Assembly: GCF_022539665.2 (NCBI RefSeq)
Contig: NW_026712521.1
Span: 1 to 64,000 of the forward strand
DNA length: 64,000 nt
From: Daphnia carinata
Taxonomy: Eukaryota > Arthropoda > Branchiopoda > Diplostraca > Daphniidae
Direction: 5' to 3'
Part shown: one piece after another, positions 1 to 8,849 of the stretch
Layout of the letters: each line of letters opens with the position of its first letter
Numbering within the stretch: position 1 is the stretch's first letter
Notes under the pieces: generated by a model
What the model saw: the letters and a program-made list of their open reading frames with translations, nothing else
Database searches by the model: none
Told to the model about the DNA's origin: nothing
Made by a program: the position numbers and the translations under genes

Positions 1-83
1 AATGTGAATTTAGTGTGATACAGTGAATTTCAATATCTACATTCCAACAGCATCAAATATACGTTTATTCAATGTGAATATAG
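1..83. repeat. 70-bp satellite, left fragment
   Basis: About 1.2 units of the same 70-bp satellite that fills the middle of the window, recognisable by tttcaatatctacattc and ttcaatgtgaatatag. It ends where the LTR of retroelement 1 begins, so that element sits inside the satellite array. Confidence 0.9.
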
Positions 84-285
84 TGTAAAGTTTCATAACC
101 TCGTGTATTGCAGTGAATCGTCGTAATAATTCCGATTTAACAAGGTACAAACATGCTGTATTTATACTACTAACTAACACACATTTGAAGGTAAAATGGG
201 TGGGGATACGTTCACTTTCACTCGTGAAACGCTTGAGGGATGTTGAGGGTGTGGCTGTCTTCGGATAGCCTTTGGGCTCGTTACA
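84..285 (-). repeat. 3' LTR of retroelement 1 (202 bp)
   Basis: On the plus strand it starts TGTAAAG and ends GTTACA, so both ends carry the TG...CA signature. The first 117 bp match 18441-18557 with two differences by eye, which identifies the LTR pair. A polypurine tract abuts it at 286. On the minus strand it holds a TATA-like TATAAATA. No clear AATAAA was seen. Confidence 0.88.
159..166 (-). promoter_or_regulatory. TATA-like box in LTR 1
   Basis: The minus strand reads AGTATAAATACAG inside the LTR, a plausible core promoter for the element. The same box is kept in the truncated right LTR. Confidence 0.5.
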
Positions 286-299
286 TTCCTCCCCCCTTC
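286..299 (-). promoter_or_regulatory. Polypurine tract of retroelement 1
   Basis: The minus strand reads GAAGGGGGGAGGAA directly before the 3' LTR, the place where plus-strand DNA synthesis is primed. Retroelement 2 has an almost identical tract at the same position. Confidence 0.85.
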
Positions 300-497
300 G
301 ATGAGAAGAATTGGTCCTCCAATATGCGCTTCTCCATCACCGACTATAACCTACGGCTGAATAATAAAACTTGTTCCTTCACCTGAATTTTAGAAGAAAT
401 TTTCTCTCCTTCTTCTTTTTCCGTCACCAATTATAGTTGCTTCTATGAATACAAATGATGGCTATGGTTGAATAAACCGGTTCTATCTTCGTCTTGA
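300..497. other. 3' untranslated stretch of retroelement 1
   Basis: Between the stop of the ankyrin ORF and the polypurine tract. Pyrimidine-rich on the plus strand. No gene or structured repeat was seen. It shares AATTGGTCCTCCAA-like sequence with the same place in retroelement 2 (about 52165-52185). Confidence 0.6.
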
Positions 498-1739
498 TTA
501 TAGTGCGTTTGTGCTGTCATTGTTTGACATAGCCGTATGTCCACGGTTGTCTTTTATTTTTGTATCTGCTCCGTGTAGAAGCAGTAACTCGATCATGTCT
601 GATTGTTTGTATCTCACTGCATCGTGTAGGGCGGTTGTGCCCGTTTCGTCTTGTTGGTTGACGTCGATTATTCTTTTTGTGCCGATTTGCGTTGCCAAGT
701 CTTCGAGACCGTACCTGGCGAGGTAGTGTAAGGCGGTTTTGCCCTCGTTTGTTGCTATCTTGATGTTTGTTGGGGTACAAATTAGTCTTGCGCATTCTTC
801 ATTTTTGTGTGATATTGCCGTCATCAGTGGGGTTTCTCCGTCTTTATTGCGATTTGTGAATTCGCAGTTGTTGTGTTTTAGTATTCTTATCAAGAATAAA
901 TCGTTGTTGGTTGCTGCCCAATGTCCGATTGTGTTCCCTTGATACATTATCTCGGGATTCGCTCCGTAGGAAAGTAAGGCATCCGTTATGTCGTACCTGT
1001 TCCTTTCTATACTGGTGTGAAGTAGGGTACGTCCTTCGTCGTATCGTTTATCGAGGAATATAGCCATTTTTTGCCTTGGCCAACATCCTAGCGATTCTAA
1101 TTTGCTTTGGATGCACCTCCTTATAGTTGGTACTGGAGCTTCCATCATGGATAAGCAAAGTTTTCCGGCTTCTAGGTCAATAGTGGCCTGTCGATGCAGC
1201 TGAATTTTTTCCGCTCGCTCCGTTGAAAGTGGTGCTATCGTTTTCATCCGACAGTTTTTGCAGGCTTTCTTTTCCCTTTGTTCGTCATTCGGCCTGCTCC
1301 GTTTTTGGGGCGGCTCACATTGTAGGTCGGTGTCACTGTTATTTTCTAATTCGGCACCGTGGGGTGGGTCATATTGGAAGCCGGTGTCACTGTTATTTTC
1401 CAATATATATTCGGTACTGTAGGCACTTTCCATGTCGGGTTCTATTTCACTATATGCATTTATCTCCTTGGTGTCGTCGTCACTCGATTCACTGCTGTCT
1501 TTACTTTTCCTCTCTAGCTCAGAAAAATCGTTCTTTTCGGTTTTGATTCCGATCCATTCTGCGTTTTTCACTATTTGCCTGTTTACATCCGCACTTTTAG
1601 CACTATCTTTTTCTCCGTTTTCTTGCTGGCTTTTCTCACTTTCAGTATCGCTAATGATTATTAACTCGTGTTCCTTTTGGTCCTGTGGGATGATGATTAC
1701 GTCCATTTCGTTATCTTGATTGGTGATGTTGTTTGCCAT
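498..1739 (-). CDS. Ankyrin-repeat accessory protein of retroelement 1
   Basis: An intact 413-residue ORF downstream of env, starting with ATG at 1739. Residues 1-150 are acidic and low in complexity, with WIG followed by IKTEK (a sumoylation-like PsiKxE) and a short internal repeat around ENNSDT. A C-x2-C pair (CKNCRMK) follows at about 160. From about 234 to the end come five to six ankyrin repeats, each with a G-x-T-x-L/I-H/M-x-A type core, for example GKTALHYLARYGLEDL and GTTALHDAVRYKQSDM. There is no signal peptide or membrane segment, so it is probably intracellular. Retroelement 2 carries a clear homologue at the same place, so this is part of the element and not a chance neighbour. 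Ankyrin repeats mediate protein binding. Some viral ankyrin proteins mimic IkappaB, but that role here is only a guess. Confidence 0.85.
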   Translation of the reverse strand: MANNITNQDNEMDVIIIPQDQKEHELIIISDTESEKSQQENGEKDSAKSADVNRQIVKNAEWIGIKTEKNDFSELERKSKDSSESSDDDTKEINAYSEIEPDMESAYSTEYILENNSDTGFQYDPPHGAELENNSDTDLQCEPPQKRSRPNDEQREKKACKNCRMKTIAPLSTERAEKIQLHRQATIDLEAGKLCLSMMEAPVPTIRRCIQSKLESLGCWPRQKMAIFLDKRYDEGRTLLHTSIERNRYDITDALLSYGANPEIMYQGNTIGHWAATNNDLFLIRILKHNNCEFTNRNKDGETPLMTAISHKNEECARLICTPTNIKIATNEGKTALHYLARYGLEDLATQIGTKRIIDVNQQDETGTTALHDAVRYKQSDMIELLLLHGADTKIKDNRGHTAMSNNDSTNAL

Positions 1740-2424
1740 TTTGAGAGGAATGGTTTAGTTTTGATGACACTTTGCTTTGTGGAACTTTGTCGGAGTTTTG
1801 TCGTTGAGACACTGGGAGGGGTTAGTTAATTCATTTTGGGAATCTTTCTTCTTCAGAGGTCTTCTTGCTGTTTGCTAACTTTTGTTTAACTGTTCTTAAA
1901 TTGAAGGCAGGTTTGTCTTGCATTTAATTATGTTCCTTTTCGGTCTCATATCCCTTCGCGGGTGAATTGACATATAAGCCGTTTGATTGTAGAACTTTCC
2001 TTATTCCTTTTTTAGTCATTGTCATTTTCATTTTAGGTGTTCCTGTGTTTTATTTTCTTTGTGAGTTAGTTTCTTTAGTATGATGAAGAGATGTTGCCTT
2101 TCACAAGAATTTTTGAAAAGCCTTTTGATTTCGAGCATGTTTATATGGATACTGATCCTCCTGATGACTTTGTTATTAGCTTTTGATTTTGTGGATAATG
2201 TTAGTTGAGAATACAAAATTGTTATTTGAGTTTGCTTCCTCTTCTTGTTTTACTATAAAGTTACGAGTAAGGGGATATAAAAAAAATTTAAGGGTCATTT
2301 AATTGGTTGAAAATGCTGATTAGTACGTTATTTACTGGGGGCTGTTAATTTATTCTGTTATTAATTGAATTTGTCAAGGGGTATGTCTAGTTGCTACTTT
2401 TAATTTCGATGACCTTGGGACTTT
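1740..2424. other. Non-coding interval between env and ankyrin ORF
   Basis: About 690 bp, AT-rich, with only short reading frames (the longest about 62 codons) that have no counterpart in retroelement 2. It could hold the promoter or splice acceptor for the ankyrin transcript, but no convincing acceptor was seen immediately before its ATG. Confidence 0.5.
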
Positions 2425-3949
2425 TTATTTTCTAGCTGAACTACTGTTGTCAATTTCTGACATACAACGGCATAGGTCTTCCCAAACCATGCCGTACCCA
2501 ACGACATAAGTACAGGTTGTGTGTTTTCCTGTGCATCTTTTGGGTGTGTCGGTTTCTTCAATAGCTGGGTAGCTTAATGAATTTGGCGCGCTCGGCCGTG
2601 GAGGGCGCACTTGTCCTTGTCTTTCGATTGTCAGTTGTGTAGGGGCGGCTGTTCTTATGAACGGTTGTTCGGCGGTTATTTCTGGATGATAATTTGTCTC
2701 TCGTACCGGTAGCATTGAAGCGAGTTCGTGGTCTTCCTCTATGCCATCATCGTATCTGCTTGTAAACTTTCGGTTTCTGCGAATATGTTCTTTAATTTTT
2801 GAGATGGGGTTGCAAATGATGAAGATCCGTAAGCATATGAGGAATAGCACAAATCCTATCGCCGATAGGCCTATTATTTTTAATTTGTCGAACCATGAAT
2901 ACATGTGACCTATTTGATTATCTTGTTCTTCTGACATCACAATATCTCCAACAGAATTGGAATTTCCTTCTTGCATTCTGCCAACTAGGTCATTTAGGAT
3001 GTTTAATTTCTCCATTTCCATTGTCTCGTGTGCTGGATGACTTTTCAGGGAAAAATCGAAATCATTTAGGTGGAGCTCTTCAAATTCTGTAATGAGTTCT
3101 AGGTTGGGCATGTGGATGCTAGGCTTTTGTCGTATCCAATCTCCGGTTGTAGAGTTGTGTTCCCAGGTGTGAGGATTTCCATTTAAATTAACTAACGGTG
3201 TTTTCCAAAAACAATCGGAAAATGGGTGAATTGACCATCCATCTGTTCCGATCGTACAGTTCTTTCCTTCGTAAGTAAAGAACGGCTGAAATCCACATTT
3301 TGTTTCGTTCGCTGAGATAAAAATTCTCTTGGCTTCGCATTGTTGAAGTGTCATTGCTTGACCGAAGCCTTGTAGTCTCGTGCAGATTGGTAAACCTACT
3401 GCTGCTGCGGCCAAAATTCCGTTGGTTTGAGCTAAGATAACTGCCTGTGTTCTTTTGATTGCCGATAATTGACAACAAACGTCTCGTATTTCTTTTGCGA
3501 GTTTTTTCTCGTGTTCTGTTTCGATGCTTATCTTATATTGGTCGTGCATTTTACTTATTTCGTATTTAATTTTGTCGTTGAATTCTTCAATGTTTTTGGG
3601 TAAATCGGCTTCTAAATTTTCATTGTTTGATGTATCTTCAGCTTTTTGATCCATTGAAATTATCAAAGAATCAGCTAACGGTAAGTTTCGAATACTGCTT
3701 TCTTCGATGGCCTGAATTTGAGTTCCTTCTGTTGTAGACGTTGTTCCCGTTAGTGCTAAAGGGGTTACTCCGGCAGTATGTGTTGATGATTGTTGGGTCG
3801 TCCAACTTTCGCTTACTGTTTTTGTGCTCGGCGTTATTGAGCGGCTGGTGCGTCGTTGTTGTCGCGGTTGTTGTGGAACTTGTCGTAGTAGGCGTTGTTG
3901 TTTCCTCCGTTGTTGTTGAACTTGTCGTAGTAGGCGTTGTTGTTTTCTC
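2425..3949 (-). pseudogene. env: env of retroelement 1, membrane-anchored C-terminal part
   Basis: The C-terminal half of the envelope glycoprotein, cut from the N-terminal half by element A. It begins in the Thr/Ser-rich mucin-like linker, where the frame changes near 3850 (a single-base shift), then runs open to 2425. In order it has a coiled-coil-prone stretch, a CC pair, an Ala-rich hydrophobic segment (ILAAAAVGLPIC) that could be fusion-peptide-like, a Cys-rich ectodomain with NCTIG and DGW motifs and several N-x-S/T sites, one transmembrane helix (around LSAIGFVLFLICLRIFIIC), and a cytoplasmic tail of about 110 residues. The tail ends in a Cys/His-rich motif also found in retroelement 2. 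The role would be membrane fusion during cell entry, by analogy with retroviral and errantiviral envelopes. The overall layout resembles glycoproteins that arthropod retroelements have taken from negative-strand viruses such as chuviruses, but that needs a profile search. Confidence 0.75.
3941..3949. repeat. Target-site duplication of element A, left copy
   Basis: TGTTTTCTC, repeated exactly at 9124-9132. Removing the sequence between the copies together with one copy (5183 bp) puts the two env halves back in one reading frame, which supports these boundaries. Confidence 0.85.
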
Positions 3950-4225
3950 GATTGCCGGAGAAATAGGACCTGGAGAATTAGGACCCGGAGATTTAGGACC
4001 CCAAAAAAGGACCTGGAGAAATAGGACCCGGAGAATTAGGACCCAATCATCAATCATATTTAGAAGGGTCCTATTTCTTCCTCATAAGGGTCCTATTTCT
4101 CCATAGTAATGGTCCGATTTCTCCTTGGGAAATAACCCTAAAGCCCGCTGTTATAAAGGAAGAACCGGACGGGTTATGTAGTTTTCCGCACTCCAAACCA
4201 CGTTATCAATTGCTCGTGTAATCAG
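3950..4225 (+). repeat. Left terminal inverted repeat of element A
   Basis: The first about 180 bp are degenerate tandem units of GGAGAAATAGGACC, first forward and then inverted (GGTCCTATTTCTCC), so each end can fold on itself. The inner part, with CACTCCAAACCACG, pairs imperfectly with about 8850-8890. Confidence 0.8.
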
Positions 4226-4643
4226 TCCATCATTACTTTTTTGTTTGAATTCATATTTGTATTTTTTTTGCACGATTACACGGATTATCTATTGCTTTAC
4301 ACAGCTCATTTATAAAAGTTATATTTATTTTTACACAGTGTTTGATTTTTTGCCCTTGACCTTTCGTTAGTGGCGTCCAGTTCTAGTATCGCCCTCCCCC
4401 CTGGCTGATATCCTTATTCCATGCGAATTCCCGGAGACGAGGGGCATGCTTTCCCCTAAGTACTCCTTAATACACTGATAAATAATTAAAAAATTATATA
4501 TATATAATTTAAGACAAGCACATTTTTTAATAAAAAAAATATATGCCGCAAAACCATAAATAGAGACCTACGTGGCAAGAACGAAAATAATGAGTTCCGC
4601 TCGGATCATGGAAGGCATGCCAGTGTATTGTTATACAAAACTA
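4226..4643. other. Element A interior, AT-rich non-coding
   Basis: No gene seen. It includes a GC-richer patch at about 4370-4460 (CCTCCCCCCTGGC) and an AT-only run at about 4485-4550. The stretch after about 4600, with catggaaggcatgccagtg, is shared with the outer arms of element D (about 40770 and, inverted, 45150). Confidence 0.5.
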
Positions 4644-5121
4644 TCATGGCACGGCTTGGAAATAATGGAACACGAGGTTGCTCATCCATGTCAATATCGG
4701 CAATTCATACGATAAGTTTGTTTTTTTCGCTAGTTTATTCAGTTTATGCTTTCCTTTCATTTTTCGTTTTCTTAATGTTGATTTATCCCTTTTCTGTTGT
4801 TGTTCCTTTCTCTTTTCTTGTTCTTCGATGCGTTCAACCAACTTCTTTCTCGTTTGTGATGTTGATTTTATTCTCTTTCCTAATTGGTTTATCAAGCTCG
4901 CAATCAATTCCACATTTTTTTGAACCTATTGCGCTTAGTATTCTTTTATCTGTTAAAATACAGAAAAGTAAAATTAGTTGAAGGTCTATTTTTTTTTGTC
5001 GAAATCAAAGTTTACCTTGGCATCTGTTATTTTTCCTTTGTTTGTTTAGTTTCTTCTTCTCCAACTTATCTAACTTCCGTTTAAGTTGAGTTTTCATTTT
5101 ATCAGAGTCCTGCTTTTCCCC
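4644..5121 (-). pseudogene. Coiled-coil gene copy in element A (function unknown)
   Basis: Two exons can be drawn on the minus strand: 5016-5121 and 4644-4925, separated by a 90-bp GT-AG intron. The upstream acceptor is a pyrimidine-rich stretch ending in cag at 5122. The protein is rich in Lys, Glu and Gln with long charged helices (KKLVERIEEQEKRKEQQQKR), so it is predicted to be a coiled coil. It matches the gene modules on both arms of element D, introns included. At one place it keeps a Gln codon (CAA) where the D modules inspected have TAA, so this copy descends from a less damaged version. No N-terminal exons are visible here, so it is probably a fragment. I do not recognise the family. 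It may be element-encoded or an old host capture. Confidence 0.6.
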
Positions 5122-5199
5122 TGAAATTGGATGACATATGCTGGCTTGCCTTCCTTAAACAAAAAGATTATAGCACATACATACCCTACTAGCCTTTGT

Positions 5200-5470
5200 C
5201 CGTCCCAGGGACATCCCATCTACGTCCTGGCTGGCCGATCGGGACGTCCCATTCTGACGGCAGATGTACGTCATCAGAATGTCCTAATGTCCGGTTTTAG
5301 GGACGTCCACTGGAGGACGTCCTACGGACGTAATTAATTGGAAGTCCTGGTAACGTCCTTATTTGGGAGTACTACGGACGTCCTTAGTTGGCCGTCTGCA
5401 GGATGGCAAATCCGTACGTTCAGTGAACGTACGTATTGGAACCTCCGCGGAATGTCCGGATCGCGGCAGC
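5200..5470. repeat. GGACGT/ACGTCC-rich patch inside element A
   Basis: Much richer in GC than its surroundings and crowded with ACGTCC, GGACGT and near matches in both orientations. A perfect 10-bp inverted repeat with a 1-base loop lies at 5413-5433 (CGTACGTTCA/TGAACGTACG). It looks like a small foreign repeat or MITE fragment. No target duplication was identified. Confidence 0.5.
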
Positions 5471-5648
5471 CAAAGGACGCAAGAAAATTTGTTTAAATTA
5501 AAATAATACCATAAATTTTTGGTAATTGATTTACATATCATTTATTTTTACAAAATACAAATAATTAAACAAAAAATTCAAAAAAAACTTTTTCGATTTG
5601 ACTTCGGTAGCAACAGACGAACTAAATCCAGGTAAGCATATTATTTAC

Positions 5649-6545
5649 ATTTGTTGTACCGATCAAAAAGCTCTTCAACTTCCGCAAAACAGCGACGATC
5701 TTCTTCCTCATTTTCACGCACAAATTCTTCCAACGGATACTAAAATCACAAGAAATATGAGATCAGGTAATAGTTTGAGCTTAATTGAAATTTTAAAACT
5801 AACCTTGTGGCGAGGGAAGGTTCCAATTGGCCAGTCCTTTGTAGGAATGTCCAGTTTATGGACTGGCTTGGTATGAGTCGTGATTAACGTACCAAACGTT
5901 CTGTCGTGGAAAGCGCCTTTTGTAACAGAGCAAAGGCTTTCATTTAATATTGATTCAACATTGTAACGTGTTTCTAAATACCTTTGAAAGACATAAGAGT
6001 CAGGTCAGAAACACCAGGCAATTGGTTCATTACGCAACTCGTCTTCTCCTCTGGGGTATATGACTTATCTCCCCTCTGTTTCCGGCGATACCAAACGAAA
6101 ATTTCCTTGTACGCATTTTCGTTTGAGCACGATCCACACGCCATCGTCGTTACCTTTAAATATATTTTTTATTATTTGCAATAGGTCGGAACAATTAAGG
6201 AGCTACAACTTACCTCTGTATGGCCTTTGGGAGCAATACGTAACAGAGAATTCTGGACTCGCTGAGGATAATTTTCACCAGGAAATACACCGAGGGCAGG
6301 TCGGTTTATGAATCTTTGAGAAATATAAATTAAAATTTTGATGTTGCCCAGACAGGTAAATAATCAATTCAATTACGTTCTGATGTTTTCTTTATCTTGA
6401 CATCTAATAATTCAGGGTGGTTGTAACCTAATGGAACTGAAGAGGTTTGAGTGTAAACATCAAGCAGAATATTGCCATCGACATCGTATAAATAGTTTCG
6501 TATGCTCTTCGAATAATCGGCGAACAACTGCACTGCGTCCGAGAT
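5649..6545 (-). pseudogene. ABAT: Captured fragment of a 4-aminobutyrate aminotransferase gene
   Basis: Five consecutive exons of a GABA transaminase-like gene on the minus strand: about 6402-6545, 6214-6313, 5982-6153, 5804-5916 and 5649-5739, with introns of about 60-90 bp, mostly clear GT-AG. Translated pieces include [59 protein letters not shown] and YPLEEFVREN, which match known ABAT proteins in the right order. ABAT is a mitochondrial PLP enzyme that degrades GABA. The PLP-lysine region and C-terminus are missing, and the first exon does not join the second in frame with the donor I can see. It is therefore a truncated genomic copy carried by element A, not a working gene. Confidence 0.85.
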
Positions 6546-6877
6546 CTGCAAAGATAAATTTGGTAATTTAAAGTCTTACGACGTTAACACAAAGTATGGC
6601 AAATAGTATAAAGAAATATGGCAACTGACTTGAATTTTTTTCACTTTTTTTTCACACTGCTATGCGGCCGTTGCTCAGGCTGCTGTTGTTGCTGATGGAA
6701 AAAGTCGAATAACTCTGTTGTTTTACTTTGCGGGCCTTTCAACTGCTTCCAAAACTAAGAAAGAAAAAAAAACTCAGGTTTGATGAATGAAAATTACGAA
6801 CAAGAAAAACGAACAATAACATATAATATATAGCATGCAACAAGAATGAACAACATGGAACGAATCCGGGTTTTTAC
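6546..6877. other. Element A interior between the ABAT-like and AIFM1-like pieces
   Basis: A junction region about 330 bp long with no recognised exon. On the minus strand it includes a CAGCAACAACAGCAGCC stretch (about 6675-6700) that may be the remains of a Gln/Ala-rich coding piece, but stops interrupt every reading. Confidence 0.4.
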
Positions 6878-7467
6878 CATCTTTATTCCTGCTGGATGTT
6901 AGGGTTCGCCACCTAAGACGATAATAAATTAAGGTAGTTAATAGTTGAAAATGCGTCTAACTGAAATGATAATTAAACAATGGCTCTCAGATACTATCTA
7001 GTAGGAAGATTATAAAAGTTTTTCAACATTCCAAAAAGTTATAATTATCGAGTACTTTAAATTTTAGATAAATACGAAAGAAATTCACCTGTGGCAATAA
7101 GACACTTGTCGTAGGTGATGGTAAGGCCGTCATCTAACTCAGCTTTGCGACCAGCAATGTCCAGTTTAACTACATGATGTCCTCGCACAACTGAAACACC
7201 ACCATCATGTTCTTTGGCAACTAATTCCACTGGACTGCAGTAGAATTCATCCTGATCGAAGAACAAACTGGATCCAAAAATAGGTCACATTCATTAAAAT
7301 AACGCAACACAAAATTATAACTTTAGACAATCACCTTCACTTTTTTCCGTTCCACTGCTTAAACTTCAGTTTGTTTGACACTTCGGGATCGTCACTGAAC
7401 CACAATTCTTACGCGATAGTGGTGGCCTCATGTAAGGCAAGTGGTTTTCTTCACCAATGACTAAGAC
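6878..7467 (-). pseudogene. AIFM1: Captured fragment of an apoptosis-inducing factor gene
   Basis: Three minus-strand exons: about 7335-7467, 7089-7267 and 6878-6912, separated by GT-AG introns. They encode pieces of the FAD/NAD-binding oxidoreductase AIF: GEENHLPYMRPPL, LWFSDDPEV, KFKQWNGK, FYCSPVEL, then HHVVKLDIAG and YDKCLIATG, in the order found in animal AIFM1. AIF is a mitochondrial flavoprotein acting in respiratory-chain assembly and cell death. The first exon carries a one-base shift between MRPPL and LWFSDD, and the short third exon reads into a stop, so the copy is dead. It lies just upstream of the ABAT-like piece in the same orientation, giving a chimeric order of two unrelated mitochondrial-enzyme fragments inside one element. 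Confidence 0.8.
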
Positions 7468-8093
7468 CTAGAACAAATGATTCAATTAAAAATGGCGAGA
7501 TATTTTATGGCATGCTTATAAAAGTCCGATTCGATGAGTTGTAGCTTGAACGTGAACGGAAGAACGAAAAGCCTTTAAACCATAAAAATAAAATTAATTT
7601 AGATTCAATTACACATATTTTACCATTCATAGCTGGGTGTGTGGTTGGTTTTCTCCTCAACAACAGAATTGGTTGTCTTGCTTATGTAAATTGAAATCCG
7701 TTAAAGCTCAGTACTTGCATCTTGAGATTAATGTCTTGACGTAACTAACAGCTGTAATGGTGTTATTTCATCTGAACGATAAGAAAAATGATTACATAAA
7801 TTTCACGAACAAAAAACTGTGAACATCTAGATTACCAGAAGGATGATAGTTATAAGGCAGCTAACAAGTTGGTTCCCAAATGGTTCATGGTAAATCATCT
7901 CTAGTTTCATGATTCTCCTTGAAATTAACCACCAGATTACTAATCCGAAACATTTCGGATTAGTAATCTGTGTCAAATTTCCAAATGCAATTAATAAAAT
8001 TATGTCTATACTTTAAATTCCTTTCCTTCCACGTAAATTTTTTTCTTCTGTGGTGCTAATGCCAACATGAATTTGAAATGTACCAAAACTGCC
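7468..8093. other. Element A interior without a recognised gene
   Basis: AT-rich sequence of about 625 bp. By position it could include more intron or exon debris of the AIFM1-like capture; one minus-strand reading with HTPSYEW before a GT at about 7630 is suggestive but not identifiable. It contains the perfect hairpin listed at 7933-7970. Confidence 0.4.
7933..7970. repeat. Perfect 18-bp hairpin
   Basis: CAGATTACTAATCCGAAA at 7933-7950 and its exact reverse complement at 7953-7970 are separated by only CA. A near-perfect cruciform of this length is unlikely by chance in this sequence. It could be a MITE end, a leftover of a foldback element, or a structured RNA site. Confidence 0.8.
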
Positions 8094-8106
8094 AAACCTA
8101 GGAAAT
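8094..8106. repeat. Target-site duplication of the SINE (partner at 8318-8330)
   Basis: AAACCTAGGAAAT occurs exactly on both sides of the SINE. Its length is typical of LINE-mobilised insertions. Confidence 0.8.
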
Positions 8107-8317
8107 GGTTTTGGTTTTAGCTTTAAGTGCGACTGGTGTATCTGCACCAGATTCACGGGTTTGCCTAGCAATCCCTTACGCACGAGTGATTATTGTTTTT
8201 GTTGTTTTTTGAGTTGATATTTTTAAGGAAGGGAAGGATTGTTGGGGGTGGTGGGAATCGAACACGAGGTAACTATCTACGAAGGTATGGCGATAGCCAC
8301 TGTGCCAGGACCGCACA
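8107..8317 (-). mobile_element. tRNA-derived SINE
   Basis: The minus strand begins GCGGTCCTGGCACAGTGG, which contains a Pol III A box (TGGCACAGTGG), and has a B box in TGTTCGATTCCC about 40 bases on. A non-tRNA body follows, ending in AAAACC-type repeats. The 211 bp are flanked by an exact 13-bp direct repeat, AAACCTAGGAAAT, at 8094-8106 and 8318-8330, so this looks like a complete SINE insertion with its target duplication. The 3' acceptor strand of a true tRNA is missing, which excludes an ordinary tRNA gene. Confidence 0.82.
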
Positions 8318-8366
8318 AAACCTAGGAAATAAAAATTTTTTAATTTTACTGAAACTAGCCACTTAC

Positions 8367-8475
8367 CTGTCAAACAAACACCGCTTACAATAAGCAACTT
8401 CAACGATTCATAGAATTGTAGGATGTTGACACTTCGAGCTTGCAACAGTCGTCTGCTTGTAGTAACCGTTGCCAT
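8367..8475 (-). other. Possible first coding exon in element A
   Basis: A minus-strand ATG at 8475 opens a 109-nt reading ending in ACAG|GTAAGT, a strong splice donor at 8366. The encoded start is Arg/Ser-rich (TTSRRLLQARS), as in mitochondrial targeting peptides, which would suit the upstream end of the captured AIFM1-like or ABAT-like gene. I cannot match it to either protein, so this remains a guess. Confidence 0.35.
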
Positions 8476-8849
8476 ATATATCGTAAAAAACAATATTTTG
8501 CGCAAGGGCAAACAGTGTTTTATTATGAAATTAACGTTTATTAAATTATTTTTATGTAATAATTTTATTAGTTATCTGTGTATTAAGAGGTACTTATGCG
8601 CCCTCCCAAGAATCCTTATTGAGGCACGAAGAAAAAAAAAGTGAATAGTGACACTAGTAAAGGGCGGGTGATGGTAGGCCTGAAAACACCAGTAAGAAAA
8701 TGTAAAATGCAAAAATTCAAATACTGTGTAAACAAAATTACTTTTCTATTAAATGAGCTCTAAAAAGCAATAGAAAAAGCATATAATCCTGCAAAAATAT
8801 TATGAATGTAAATAAAAAAAAAAAAAGTTATAATGCAGTGAAGAGGCGT
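8476..8849. other. Element A interior, AT-rich, no gene seen
   Basis: No open reading of note. It contains short A runs and leads into the right terminal inverted repeat. Confidence 0.5.

Noticed and set aside
2028-2216. Small 62-codon ORF between env and the ankyrin gene
   Set aside because: It has no counterpart in retroelement 2 and its composition matches AT-rich non-coding sequence.
5649-7467. A functional ABAT or AIFM1 gene
   Set aside because: Both are partial, contain a shift, a stop or an out-of-frame junction, and lie inside a transposon that sits in a retroelement in satellite.
8240-8317. Functional tRNA gene
   Set aside because: A and B boxes are present, but the 3' acceptor strand complementary to GCGGTCC is missing, and the block is part of a SINE with target duplications.
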